Source of the DNA: an uncultured Acetobacteroides sp.
GTDB lineage: Bacteria; Bacteroidota; Bacteroidia; Bacteroidales; ZOR0009
Assembly (NCBI RefSeq): GCF_963678165.1
Contig: NZ_OY782755.1
Location: 2,542,001 to 2,606,000, forward strand
Length of the DNA stretch: 64,000 nt
Direction: 5' to 3'
Shown: in pieces, positions 1-10,700 of the stretch
How the letters are laid out: every line of letters starts with the position of its first letter
Position numbering within the stretch: the stretch's first letter is position 1
The notes under the pieces: model-generated
Databases searched by the model: none
What the model was told of the DNA's origin: nothing
Seen by the model: only the letters and a program-made list of their open reading frames with translations
Translations under genes and position numbers: made by a program

Positions 1-123
1 AATCAGGTTTGCTGTTCCCATTCGTCCTCCTAGGAAGCCAAAAATCAGAAAGAAAACGAGAAGGAACGCCCCTGCTTCGATACGTCTACGGGTTAGGAAC
101 TGCAGGTGAGATATAGGTTTCAT
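1..123 (-). CDS. Partial membrane protein, N-terminus only
   Basis: The first 41 codons of a minus-strand gene that leaves the window. It starts MKPISHLQFLTRRR and continues with one hydrophobic segment (about residues 18-34, AFLLVFFLIFGFLGG). A basic N-terminus followed by a glycine-rich membrane helix suggests an inner-membrane protein or transporter. The fragment is too short to name a family. The start is the only ATG before the upstream AT-rich non-coding stretch. Confidence 0.5.
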   Translation of the reverse strand, partial: MKPISHLQFLTRRRIEAGAFLLVFFLIFGFLGGRMGTANLI

Positions 124-265
124 CCTTGTTATGTAGCTTTGAACATTGATGGCACAAATGTATAGGTTTATCCTAATTAACAAACTTAACGTAGCGCTTA
201 TTTTTAAGTTTAAAAACATACCTAAAGCGTATTTTTATCTATAGATATCACCCCATATCAAACAA

Positions 266-293
266 AAAGCCGAACTATTGTAAGTTCGGCTTT
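266..293 (-). terminator. Rho-independent terminator after the phosphohexomutase
   Basis: An 11-bp perfect stem (aaagccgaact / agttcggcttt) with a 6-nt loop, followed on the minus strand by a T-rich run. It lies 52 bp past the stop codon of the phosphohexomutase gene. The symmetry could let it work on both strands. Confidence 0.8.
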
Positions 294-345
294 GTATTTA
301 GCTACATACGGAATTTTCGTTCATATTCCCTGTTGCACAAGACTT

Positions 346-1692
346 CTACTTGAAGTTTGCAATGATAGCCTTTACGGCCTTTACCTTTTCAACAAGCAAG
401 TCCTCCGAGGTTGCCTCTGCAAGAAACCTTAGGTAGGGTTCAGTATTCGAAGGTCGAACGTTAAACCACCAGTCGGCAAATTCTAGGCGGTATCCATCGA
501 AGTCGTAGAAAGCGGTTACGGTTTCAGCCTCCTCAAAATGCTTCTTGATGGCATCCATTGCCTGCTGCTTCTGCTCAATCTTAAAGTTGATTTCGCCGGA
601 GTTGTGGTAGCAAGATATGGCTGAAATTGCTTCGCTAAAGGAGATCCCCTTACTCTTAAGCTTAGCAACTACGTTAAGCGTAAGAATAGCCGCAAGCATT
701 CCCGAATCGGAGTAGAAGAAATCCTTAAAGTAGTAGTGCCCGGCAAGCTCGCCACCGTATATACCATCTATCTCGCGAAGCTTAAGCGCCGCATAGGCAC
801 GCCCTACGCGCCAGGTGTGAATCTCTGCTCCAAAGTTCTTCTTTAGATACTCTCCTACTGCCTTCGACGAGCGGATATCCTGAAGAACGATCTGCCCGGC
901 GGGCTTACCTTCGAGGAAGTAATGCCCCAACAACGCAATGATAAGGTCGGGCGATACGAACTTTCCCTTTTCATCAACAAACATTACGCGATCGGCATCG
1001 CCATCGAAGATAACGCCTATATCGCTCTTGGTATGGTTTACCAAAGCCTTTAAATCGGCTACGTTGGGTTCATCGAGAGGGTTGGGCTCATGGTTAGGAA
1101 ACGTTCCATCAACATCATCATAGATATAGGTAGGAGTCTCGCCGAATACCTGCTGCACAAAAAGCCCAGCCATACCGTTAGAGCAATCCACCGCAATCTT
1201 TAAATTCGACACATCCTCCAGCTTCGCCTTAAGGAACTCGAGGTACTCCTCCTTAACCTTAATCGGCGTAATGGAACCGCGCTTAGAGGAAGGCTCTACA
1301 TTTCCGCCCAAAACCAGCGACTCCAGCTCCTTTAGCCCAGAATCGTAACCTACAGGGAGAGCATTCTCGCGCGAGATCTTCAACCCATTATACTCTTTTG
1401 GATTATGCGAAGCCGTAATCTGCACCGAAGCCTTAAAGCCCAACTTCGCGGTGGTGTAGTAAACCAAAGGGGTGGTAGCCAACCCTAGATCGAACACATC
1501 GGCTCCGGCATCGTTGATGCCCTTGGTAAGCGCCTCGTAAATCTCTGGTGATGATTCGCGGGCATCCCTACCCACTAAAATTTTAGAGGTTCCCAACAGC
1601 TGTGGAAGAAAGTAGCCAATGCGGTACACATCCTCCCGGTTAAAATCTTTATTGTAAATGCCTCTAATGTCGTACGCGTGAAAAGCACCCAT
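346..1692 (-). CDS. Phosphomannomutase/phosphoglucomutase
   Basis: Alpha-D-phosphohexomutase, 448 residues, which moves phosphate between C1 and C6 of hexose phosphates for polysaccharide and LPS precursors. All four family signatures are visible: the catalytic phosphoserine loop TASHNPKEYNG (Ser95), the metal-binding loop DGDADR, the sugar-binding loop GGELAGH and the phosphate-binding loop RPSNTEPYLR near the C-terminus. The start chosen is MGAFHAYDIRGIY, because family members begin just before a YDIRG motif. An in-frame ATG 57 bp upstream would add a lysine/asparagine-rich tail that looks untranslated. It stands alone between two terminators. Which hexose is preferred cannot be read from the sequence. 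Confidence 0.92.
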   Translation of the reverse strand: MGAFHAYDIRGIYNKDFNREDVYRIGYFLPQLLGTSKILVGRDARESSPEIYEALTKGINDAGADVFDLGLATTPLVYYTTAKLGFKASVQITASHNPKEYNGLKISRENALPVGYDSGLKELESLVLGGNVEPSSKRGSITPIKVKEEYLEFLKAKLEDVSNLKIAVDCSNGMAGLFVQQVFGETPTYIYDDVDGTFPNHEPNPLDEPNVADLKALVNHTKSDIGVIFDGDADRVMFVDEKGKFVSPDLIIALLGHYFLEGKPAGQIVLQDIRSSKAVGEYLKKNFGAEIHTWRVGRAYAALKLREIDGIYGGELAGHYYFKDFFYSDSGMLAAILTLNVVAKLKSKGISFSEAISAISCYHNSGEINFKIEQKQQAMDAIKKHFEEAETVTAFYDFDGYRLEFADWWFNVRPSNTEPYLRFLAEATSEDLLVEKVKAVKAIIANFK

Positions 1693-1905
1693 AATCAGAT
1701 TATTTATTTTTGTTTTTATGTTAATTCCCTCCTGAAAAATCGGGCGCACAATCTACCTATAATTACTGGAAAGAAAAAATGGTATTTCAACTTTTCGGAA
1801 ACTTCGTCTAGGAGCTGCGCGTTTAAGGCTGACTAAACGCTGCATTCACCCATAAATATCCAAAGGGGACATTACGGCATCTCTACAATAATGTGATATT
1901 TTCGG

Positions 1906-2066
1906 GTTAGTACAAACTACCTGATGGAAGTACAAACCTAAGCCCGTGTTAGTACAAACCACCCGACGGAAGTACTAACCCAAACCCGTGTTAGTACAAA
2001 CCTCCCGACGGAAATACAAACCTAAGCCCGTGTTAGTACAAACCTCCCGATGGAAGTACAAACCCA
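1906..2066. repeat. 42-bp tandem array 1 (GTTAGTACAAAC type)
   Basis: The box TACAAAC recurs at 1911, 1953, 1995 and 2037, exactly 42 bp apart, with a second copy 20 bp into each unit (for example 1995 and 2015), so each unit is 20+22. About 3.8 units. It lies between the start of the phosphohexomutase gene and the terminator of hom. The plus strand is open as a 14-residue repeat (VLVQTS..KYK), but there is no convincing start or gene. Array 5 near 61.4 kb shares the same core. Confidence 0.93.
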
Positions 2067-2117
2067 ATTTGGGGGAATATCTTTGTTCATCGGCAAAAGC
2101 GGGTAGGAATACATGCA

Positions 2118-2164
2118 AAAGAAGCAGAGCCAACCCGAATTGCTTTTGGTTGGCTCTGCTTCTT
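2118..2164 (-). terminator. Terminator of the met operon
   Basis: A long hairpin (stem about 17 bp, arms at 2119-2135 and 2148-2164) just past the hom stop codon, followed on the minus strand by TTTTGC. Confidence 0.75.
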
Positions 2165-2182
2165 CACTGCATACGCTATTGG

Positions 2183-3364
2183 TTATACGGCAGCAATAAA
2201 CACATCGAGCTTAGGCAGCAAGTACTTCACCTTTTGCAACGATGAGATCTTAATGGTTCCGATAACGTAGCTGTATTCCTTCGACGAGTACTTTTCGGTG
2301 ATATCCTCGAACTCGAAGTGGCTAAACGCAAGGCTGTCGCGGTAGCGTAGGTAGATCTTTACCTCGGTATCGGTGGTGTAGGTTGGCGGAGTAAAGAGCG
2401 TGTGCTTCTTGTACTCGTACTTGTAGCTGTGCGCGCGGGCGGTAATATCCGAAAGAACCGACGAAGCAGTTGGGAATGCCCCAGCCCCCTTGCCAAACAT
2501 AAACTGCTTCTCGTAGTACTCGCCCTCGATGATCACGCCGTTGTACTCGTTCTCCACCGAATAGATATACTCTTCGGGAGAAACCAGTTTTGGCATTACA
2601 AACATGGTGAAGTTACCATTGTCGAGTTTGGTAACCTGCGCCACCAGCTTAATCTTAAGCCCCTTCTCCTTGGCATACTGAATGTCGCAAGGTGCAAGAT
2701 TTGGAATGCCGCAGTTGAAGATATCCTTGGGCTTAACCAGCGTACCAAAGGCATGCAGGGTGATGATGATAAGCTTAAACATCGAATCGTAGCCCTCTAC
2801 ATCGAAGGCAGGGTTGCTCTCGGCAAAGCCTAGTTCTTGAGCCAACTTAAGGGCGCTATCGTAGTCGCCATTCTCGTTGAAGATTTTGGTAAGGATGAAG
2901 TTCGAAGAGCCGTTAAGAATACCGGTGATAGACTTCAGCAGGTCGTTATCGTAGTACTCCTCGAGGTTACGGATAACGGGGATGCTACCGCAGGCGCTGG
3001 CGTCGTAGAGCAACGACACGTTGTGCTTCTTCTGTATTTCGATCAGTTCCTCAAGGTGCTCGGCAAGCATCTTCTTGTTGCCCGACACCACGCTCTTGCC
3101 CTTAAGCAACGAAGCCTTTACGATATGGTATGCCTCATCGGCATTGTCGATAAGCTCTACAACCAGGTTGATGGACTCATCATTGATAATTTCGTTGGCA
3201 TCAGTGGTGTAGAAGTTTTCCGATACGTTTCGCTTCTTATCGAGGTGCTTAATGCACACCTTTTTTATAGTAGCATCTACCGTGCGGCTGTTTTTTAGCA
3301 CGTGGTAAAGCCCTTCGCCTACCACCCCAAATCCAAAAAGACCAATATTCAGGTTTGTCTTCAT
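2183..3364 (-). CDS. hom: Homoserine dehydrogenase
   Basis: NAD(P)-dependent reduction of aspartate semialdehyde to homoserine, 393 residues. The dinucleotide-binding motif GLFGFGVVGEGL is at residues 8-19, and the catalytic homoserine dehydrogenase domain follows (GILNGSSNFIL and AFDVEGYDSMFKL segments). The start MKTNLNIGLFG is chosen because it puts the Rossmann motif at its usual position; an ATG 72 bp upstream adds a low-complexity K/N/Q stretch. It is the last gene of a metY-metX-hom series, supplying the homoserine that MetX acetylates. About 120 residues follow the catalytic domain and look like a small regulatory tail. Confidence 0.92.
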   Translation of the reverse strand: MKTNLNIGLFGFGVVGEGLYHVLKNSRTVDATIKKVCIKHLDKKRNVSENFYTTDANEIINDESINLVVELIDNADEAYHIVKASLLKGKSVVSGNKKMLAEHLEELIEIQKKHNVSLLYDASACGSIPVIRNLEEYYDNDLLKSITGILNGSSNFILTKIFNENGDYDSALKLAQELGFAESNPAFDVEGYDSMFKLIIITLHAFGTLVKPKDIFNCGIPNLAPCDIQYAKEKGLKIKLVAQVTKLDNGNFTMFVMPKLVSPEEYIYSVENEYNGVIIEGEYYEKQFMFGKGAGAFPTASSVLSDITARAHSYKYEYKKHTLFTPPTYTTDTEVKIYLRYRDSLAFSHFEFEDITEKYSSKEYSYVIGTIKISSLQKVKYLLPKLDVFIAAV

Positions 3365-3554
3365 CGTTCTATATTTCTTTGTTTTTTTATTATTCTGATT
3401 TTGGGAAGTCGGGAAAAGTAAAGATTGGGACACCATTGAAGTATACCTTAATAAAATACTTGGTTCTCATGCCCACCCGTCCAAACGGGAGGATAATCAT
3501 GCTTTGCTTCTGAATTCTATGCATCCTTTAGCTTCTCTTACTTCTTCGACTTTT

Positions 3555-3603
3555 GTCTTGCGTCTTGATACTGGTATCTTGTGTCTTGAGTCTTGTATCT
3601 TAC
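3555..3603. repeat. Seven tandem 7-bp repeats (GTCTTGN)
   Basis: Seven consecutive heptamers, consensus GTCTTGN on the plus strand, with one diverged member in the third position. They lie between the metX stop codon and hom. Simple repeats of this kind can shift by slippage; no function is evident. Confidence 0.85.
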
Positions 3604-3605
3604 AT

Positions 3606-4673
3606 CTACCACGTATCGTACTGAAGAACGCAGCATTCCAACTCCTCCTCGCCGCAATCGGAGGCGTAGAAGTCCTCAATTACCCGGCTCAGCTGCCGCC
3701 ACTCCAAAAGAAATCCATCGTGCCCGAAGTTGGAGCTGATTGAGGCAAACTGTGCATTAGCGATAAGCGCCTTCAGCGCGCGCTGCTCCTCTATTGGGAA
3801 AAGGAAATCGGTGTCGATACCAACCAGCAGCGTCTTTGCCTTAATTTTCGAAAGCGCAGCAGCCACTCCACCCCTATTGCGCCCCACATTGTGCGAGTCT
3901 ATAATGCGGGTAAGCGTGTAATACGAGTAGGCATCGAAGCGGTTAGCCAGCTTTTGCCCCTGGTATTGCTGGTACGATGCAGCACGCGTATTCTCTAGGC
4001 TATCGCCATCCTCCTCGAACTGGGTTTTGTTATACCCCTCGTAGCTGCGGTAGCTAACCAGCGCAACGGTACGAGCTGCCTTAAGCCCATCCAAGCCACC
4101 ATCGGGCCTATCCTCAAAAAAAGTCTTATCAGCACGAATAGCCATGCGCTGGCTCTCGTTTAGCGCCGTAGCCCAAGGGGTAACCCGTGCATTGCTGGCT
4201 ACTATAATAAGATGTTCGCAAACATTGGGATTGATGATAGCCCACTCCAACGCCTGAAAAGCTCCAATCGAACCACCAATAAGCGTATGAACCCGATCTA
4301 TTCCCAAATGCTTACGAAGCAGCTCGTGCGCAATGGCAAGGTCACGAACGGTGATTTGAGGGAAAGATCTAAAGTAAGGCTTGCCAGTTTCGGGATTGGT
4401 TGAAAGCGGACCGGTGGTGCCATAGCACGAGCCAATCATGTTGGCGCACACCACAAAGTAGCGAGAAGTATCGTAATACTTACCCGCACCAACCAGCACA
4501 TCCCACCAATCCTCCACATCGGAGTTGGCGGTAAGGGCGTGGCAAACCCAAAGAACGTTATCCTTCGCAGGATTAAGCGTTCCTGAAGTATGATAAGCAA
4601 TGTTCAATTCAGGGAGCACCTCCCCGCACTCCAGCGGGAAGGTACGTCCTAAACAGTACTGATGTTTATTCAT
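3606..4673 (-). CDS. metX: Homoserine O-acetyltransferase
   Basis: An alpha/beta hydrolase fold enzyme of 355 residues that transfers acetyl from acetyl-CoA to homoserine. The nucleophile elbow is GGSIGAFQALEW (Ser135), the acid is in GIDTDFLFP (Asp289) and the catalytic histidine is in FGHDGF (His318). ANMIGSCYGTTGP is the family's oxyanion and substrate loop. It is separated by only 4 bp from the upstream metY gene, so the two are co-transcribed and sit under the SAM-I riboswitch. Length matches the family. Confidence 0.95.
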   Translation of the reverse strand: MNKHQYCLGRTFPLECGEVLPELNIAYHTSGTLNPAKDNVLWVCHALTANSDVEDWWDVLVGAGKYYDTSRYFVVCANMIGSCYGTTGPLSTNPETGKPYFRSFPQITVRDLAIAHELLRKHLGIDRVHTLIGGSIGAFQALEWAIINPNVCEHLIIVASNARVTPWATALNESQRMAIRADKTFFEDRPDGGLDGLKAARTVALVSYRSYEGYNKTQFEEDGDSLENTRAASYQQYQGQKLANRFDAYSYYTLTRIIDSHNVGRNRGGVAAALSKIKAKTLLVGIDTDFLFPIEEQRALKALIANAQFASISSNFGHDGFLLEWRQLSRVIEDFYASDCGEEELECCVLQYDTW

Positions 4674-4677
4674 TTAT

Positions 4678-5964
<1,287 letters not shown>

Positions 5965-6149
5965 TCAAATAAGTTTTAAATTAAACATAGCAATGCCATA
6001 ACCGCTTATGGCTTGAATTTTTTATCCTGCTAAAGCACCAAAATAAGCTGCTATAGCAAAGATGCCCCATACGGTTTAAGGGTAAACTGAAAAGGATGCA
6101 GCAATGTTCTAAACATCGCCATTGCAAAGAGAGATGATTATTCGCGCAG

Positions 6150-6230
6150 CTAGCGCATTCGTGGCATTGTAGCAGCGCTACCTATTGCCACAGCTGAGAT
6201 AAATCGTAGAAATGAAAATTCTGATTTCAT
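6150..6230 (-). CDS. Possible 26-residue leader ORF
   Basis: A short open frame (MKSEFSFLRF..., 26 residues) between the riboswitch and metY. It begins just past the riboswitch P1 helix and ends about 190 bp before metY. No recognised homology. It may be chance, or a translated leader. Confidence 0.2.
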   Translation of the reverse strand: MKSEFSFLRFISAVAIGSAATMPRMR

Positions 6231-6245
6231 GCTGTTGTTTTTAAA

Positions 6246-6346
6246 TTATAAACCCCGTATAACTTGGGTAGGTTTTAGCACCATCTCCCCGTGGGGGAAG
6301 GTTGCTAGAGCTTCAACGAGCCTATTCTCTCCACTCTTCTTTATAA
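6246..6346 (-). ncRNA. SAM-I (S-box) riboswitch
   Basis: Read on the minus strand, the segment has the S-box signatures in order: GAGTGGAGAGAATAGGC, then CTCGTTGAAGCTCTAGCAACC, then GATGGTGCTAAAACC. A P1 helix is formed by TTATAAA and TTTATAA at 6340-6346 and 6246-6252. It lies in the leader of metY-metX-hom, so it should lower expression of homocysteine synthesis when S-adenosylmethionine is high. The expression platform is not obvious; about 280 nt separate it from metY. Confidence 0.93.
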
Positions 6347-6383
6347 CTCAAACAACCCTTTGGAAAGGATTATTGAACTGGTA

Positions 6384-6414
6384 CAAAAGTACACCTTTTA
6401 TTAATTTGGACAAG
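6384..6414 (-). promoter_or_regulatory. Promoter of the met operon
   Basis: On the minus strand CTTG (6414-6411), 19 bp, then TACTTTTG (6391-6384), matching the Bacteroidota -33/-7 pattern. Transcription would start about 30 nt before the riboswitch P1 helix. Confidence 0.65.
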
Positions 6415-6507
6415 CCTCAACCTGCATTTACACATTCTTTAACTCAATGAAGACCAAACGAAAAGTGAATTTATCTGCTGTTTATCGGTTAAATAGGCTA
6501 CAAAAAA

Positions 6508-6538
6508 ACGATGCCATCCTTTATGGGATGGCATCGTT
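6508..6538 (-). terminator. Terminator of the first RND operon
   Basis: A 13-bp stem (aacgatgccatcc / ggatggcatcgtt) with a 5-nt loop, followed on the minus strand by a T run. It is 22 bp past the czcB stop. Confidence 0.85.
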
Positions 6539-6559
6539 AGAAAAATTAGCGCAAGTCTT

Positions 6560-7744
6560 TTAGCAGCTCATTTCGCCTGCGTTCTTCTTTGCCGAAAGCA
6601 GGTTATAGGCTCCTTTTACTACAACTTTAGCAGTCTTTACATCGAACTTTTCGGGCAGAGTCACCTCGGTAAAACCTCCGCTGGCAACTCCCTTATGAAC
6701 TTCAACCATACGGTACTCGGTAACAGGCTTGCCTTTTTCGGTTTTGTTTCTATCAAAAACAAAGATGTAATCTTTATCGTCGAAGCTTACAATTGCATCA
6801 GAGGGAAGTGCAGCCACATTACTGCTCGAAGCGTCGATTACGGCGTTAACGTACATGCCTGGAATTACATTCTTGCAGCGTTTGGTCACGCTGGCATACA
6901 CCTTATAGGTTTTATCGGCATTTACCGACTTACCGGTTTGGTAGATTACCCCCTCATGCTGCTCGGTTTCGTTATTGATGAAGAAGTGAATCTTCTGCCC
7001 TACAGAAACCTTATCGGCATCCTTTTCGAAAAGGGTAAGCTCGAGGAAAAGTTTATCGCCATTTACGATTTCGAATAGCACATCAGAAGGTGCTACGTAC
7101 TTACCGATGTTTACATTCACCGTTTTCACGAATCCTGATATTGGCGAGAGCACCGGAACCGATCTGCTGATATTTTCGGCATGCAGCTTAGATGGATTTA
7201 TACCGATAAGCCCCAACTTCTGCTCTAGCGCCTTTACCTGAGCTTTTAGGCTCTTGTAATCGGCTGTAACCTGTTGAACGTTCTGCTTAGAGTAGACATC
7301 ATCCTTGTACAGATCGTTGTGTCGCTTATAATCATTTTCTGCAAATTCGTACTTGCTCTTCGCCTCCAGATACTGTTGCTGGACATCCACGAACTCCTGA
7401 TTCTCCAAGGTAGCAAGCACCTGCCCTTTACGAACGGCACAGCCCGGAATCAGCGAAGTACTTTTCACAAAGCCTCCCATTGGCATGCAAACCGTGGCCA
7501 AGTTCTGTGGGGCGACAGAAACTACGCCGTTTACCTTAAGCGTACCGTTCAACGTTCGATTTTCAACAGCCCCCATCTCGATGTTGGCCATCTTAATCTG
7601 GTCGGCACGGAGTTCGACCACATCATCGGGAAGAACCTCTCCCTCCTTTTCTTCTGCTCCGCCTTTACTGCCTCCGACACACGAAGCCATCGCTAACGCC
7701 GAGAGCAGGATTATGGAAGGCATAAGTAATCTATGTTGTATCAT
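6560..7744 (-). CDS. RND efflux periplasmic adaptor, CzcB/CusB type, lipoprotein
   Basis: Membrane-fusion protein of 394 residues. The signal peptide ends in a lipobox (LAMASC, Cys22), so it is probably lipid-anchored in the periplasm. Then come the barrel-sandwich half (VAPQNLATVCMPMGGFV), a coiled-coil hairpin (about residues 115-175, QQQYLEAKSKYEFAENDY), the second half (SPISGFVKTVNVNIGKYV) and the beta-barrel. It follows the CzcA::CzcC fusion by 11 bp and joins pump to outer-membrane channel. The metal specificity cannot be read directly; the CzcA partner has the heavy-metal signature. Confidence 0.9.
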   Translation of the reverse strand: MIQHRLLMPSIILLSALAMASCVGGSKGGAEEKEGEVLPDDVVELRADQIKMANIEMGAVENRTLNGTLKVNGVVSVAPQNLATVCMPMGGFVKSTSLIPGCAVRKGQVLATLENQEFVDVQQQYLEAKSKYEFAENDYKRHNDLYKDDVYSKQNVQQVTADYKSLKAQVKALEQKLGLIGINPSKLHAENISRSVPVLSPISGFVKTVNVNIGKYVAPSDVLFEIVNGDKLFLELTLFEKDADKVSVGQKIHFFINNETEQHEGVIYQTGKSVNADKTYKVYASVTKRCKNVIPGMYVNAVIDASSSNVAALPSDAIVSFDDKDYIFVFDRNKTEKGKPVTEYRMVEVHKGVASGGFTEVTLPEKFDVKTAKVVVKGAYNLLSAKKNAGEMSC

Positions 7745-7755
7745 TGCTTTTGCTT

Positions 7756-10700
7756 TTAAAAGATTTTACCTGTTATTGAGTCGATAGAGATTATGGCCTG
7801 GTTGTAGCTGTTAAGCGCATCCAAGTAGCCCTGCTTCACGCTCATTGCCCGATTCAGGGAAAGGATGTACTCCAAGTAATCCAATGCGCCGCCCTTATAG
7901 CTTCGCGATGCCTGATCGATGATGTTGTCGGCTTCGGGTAACGCCTGCTTCTCGTAGTAATCGAGCGTACCGCTAAGCTTTGCGTACTCATCGAGCAAGG
8001 AAGTGTAGGTACCAGCCAACGACTTGGAGTAGTATTCGGCATTAGCCTGGGCAACTCGCTCCTTAAGCTTGGCCGCTTTGCTCCGAGAGGTGTACGGTGT
8101 GCTCCAAAGTGGAATAGAAATGCCTGCCTGAATGGCCGTAAAGCGATCGCCTGTGCCAAATGTTCGAGGAGCACCGTTAACATCCTGTACCCCGACGATG
8201 GTTTGGCTGGATACGCCGATGCTGAAGTCGGGCATCATGCGGCTAAGCTCAACCTTTCGCTCATACTTCGAGATCTCTACCTCCTGTGCCGCCAAGCCTA
8301 GGGTTGGATTTGCGCCAAGCACCGCGCTATCGCGAACAGGCGTAAAGGGAAGACGAACCAGTACGGTATCGGTTGGATTTACCTCTACATCTAGGTTCAG
8401 CAGATTCTGCAGATTCCGCTTGTAGATGACCAAATCGGCCTTTACCTGCCTCAGCTGGTTCTTCATCTCCAAGCTTTGCGAACGGGCGGTAACCATTTCG
8501 AGGCGATTGGTCTCGCCAACATTTGCCCGACGCTCGGCTGCCCGTTGGAAGCCTGCGAAAAGGCTATCCTGATAGGCGAGTAATCGCTGCTTGGCGTAGA
8601 GATACGCCAGCTGGTAGTACACCTGCTTTACCTGAGAGGCAACATCGAGCTGTGCAGCCTTTAGCTGCCATTCGCTACTGGTTACGTTGGCCCTTGCTAG
8701 CTTGTTCTGGTTAACATACACCGTAGGGAAGGCAAATGTTTGCGACACGGTAAGCCTGTTATCCCTGCTATGCGAGCTAAGCTGTCCCGTTTCCCCCAGT
8801 AGCTGCGTCTTGGGGATATCCCACGATGCACCAACCAGCGCCCGTTGCGCATCTACCGAATAGGAAGAGGCCTTAACGGCAAGATTGCTATCCAACGCAA
8901 TTTGAACAGCCTTCTTTACGTCGACCGATAGCGGGCGTTGCTGCGCCATCAGCATATTAGAGAAGGTAGCACCTGCAACCATCAGCAACAGCATCGACAA
9001 AACCTTTGTGCCCTTGCGGCTAAACAGCTTTCGGAAGCTGTGGGTCGAGAAGATGATGTAGAAGATCGGTAGGATAACCAGCGTAAGGAACGTGGCAGAA
9101 ATAAGCCCGCCAATTACCACCGTAGCTAACGGTTTTTGCACCTCCGCTCCTGCCGATGTTGATAGCGCCATTGGAAGGAAGCCTAACGATGCCACGGCAG
9201 CCGTCATGATTACCGGGCGCAGACGGGTATGTAGCCCTTTCCGTATTCTTTCGACGATATCGGTAATCCCCTCTTTCTCCAAGCGGTTGAACTCGGCGAT
9301 GAGCACGATGCCGTTTAGCACCGCAACACCGAACAGGGCGATAAAACCAACCCCTGCCGAGATCGAGAAGTTCATGCCGCGCAGCCAGAGGGCGAACACT
9401 CCGCCAATAGCCGACATCGGAACTGCCGAGAAGATGAGCAAGCTCTGCTTCACGGAGTGGAAGGTAAAGAAGAGCAGAACGAATATCAGCAGCAGGGCAA
9501 CCGGTACGGCTACCGAGAGCCTTGCCTTTGCCGCCTCGAGGTTCTGGAACTGCCCGCCGTAGGTTACGTAGTACCCCGTTGGCAGCGTTATCCGCTTATC
9601 TATCTTGCTGGTCACTTCGGCAATTACGCTTTGCACGTCGCGGTTGCGCACGTTGAAGCCGATGGTGATGCGTCGTTTGGTATCCTCGCGCGATACCTGT
9701 GCAGGCCCCGACTTGATCTGCACGGTGGCAATCTGATCGAAGGGAATTTGCCCCCCATTGGGCAACGCTACCGAGAGGTTCTTTACATCGTCGAGGCTAT
9801 GGCGGTAATCCTTATCCAAGCGCACCACCAAGCCAAACCGCTTCTCCTGGTCGAACACCACTCCGGCCTGACTACCGGCAAATGCGGCCTGTAGGGTGCG
9901 ATTTACGTCGCTAACCGAGAGCCCGTACTGGGCCAGACGGTCGCGGTTGTACTCCACCTGAACCTGCTCCAGTCCGGTTACCTTCTCCACGTTGATATCT
10001 TCGACGCCATCAATTTTACGAATGATCTTTTCGACCTCGTCGGCCTTATCCGAGAGAACATCAAGATCATCCCCAAATATTTTGATGGCGATATCCTGCT
10101 TTGCACCTGAGAGCAGCTCGTTGAAGCGCATCTGAATTGGTTGCTGGAACTCGAACTTCACCCCTGCAAGAACGGAGAGCTTATCCTCCATCTTCTCGGC
10201 GAGCTCCTCGCGCGTCTTGGCGCTTGTCCACTCGCTCTTATCCTTCATGGTAATGACGTAGTCGCCCGTTTCCATAGGCGTTGGGTCGGTAGGGATCTCG
10301 CTCGACCCAATTTTGCAGACCGTATGCTTTATCTCGGGGAAGTTTTCCAGCAAAATCTTGTTGGCAGCCTTTACCTGGTCGATGGTGTTGGAGAGCGAAC
10401 CGCCTTGCAGCGTGATAACGCCTGCAGCAATGTCGCCCTCTTCGAGCTGAGGAATGAACTCGCCCCCAAGGCGGGAGAACAGCAGCACGCTAACGAGGAA
10501 TAGGCCGATGGCGGAGTATACCACCAAGCGCTTGCGCCTTAAGGCAAAGTCGATAAGCGGCGTGAATCCTTTGTGAAGCTTATCCATTAGCTTATCGGAG
10601 AAGCTGCGCTTGTGCTCGGTTCGCTTGCTGAGGAACAACGCCGAAATCATCGGCACATAGGTGAGCGAAAGGATGGCGGCGCCCACCAAAGCAAAGGTAA

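Noticed and set aside
1906..2066. CRISPR array
   Set aside because: Units are directly contiguous and the whole 42 bp is repeated; there are no unique spacers and no cas genes. The same holds for the other four arrays.
6229..6450. Plus-strand 73-codon gene
   Set aside because: It lies antisense to the SAM-I riboswitch and its promoter.
9092..9562. Plus-strand frames opposite the CzcA::CzcC gene
   Set aside because: Shadow frames of a strongly coding minus-strand gene; the same applies to many frames opposite czcA, fumC and the DUF3857 gene.
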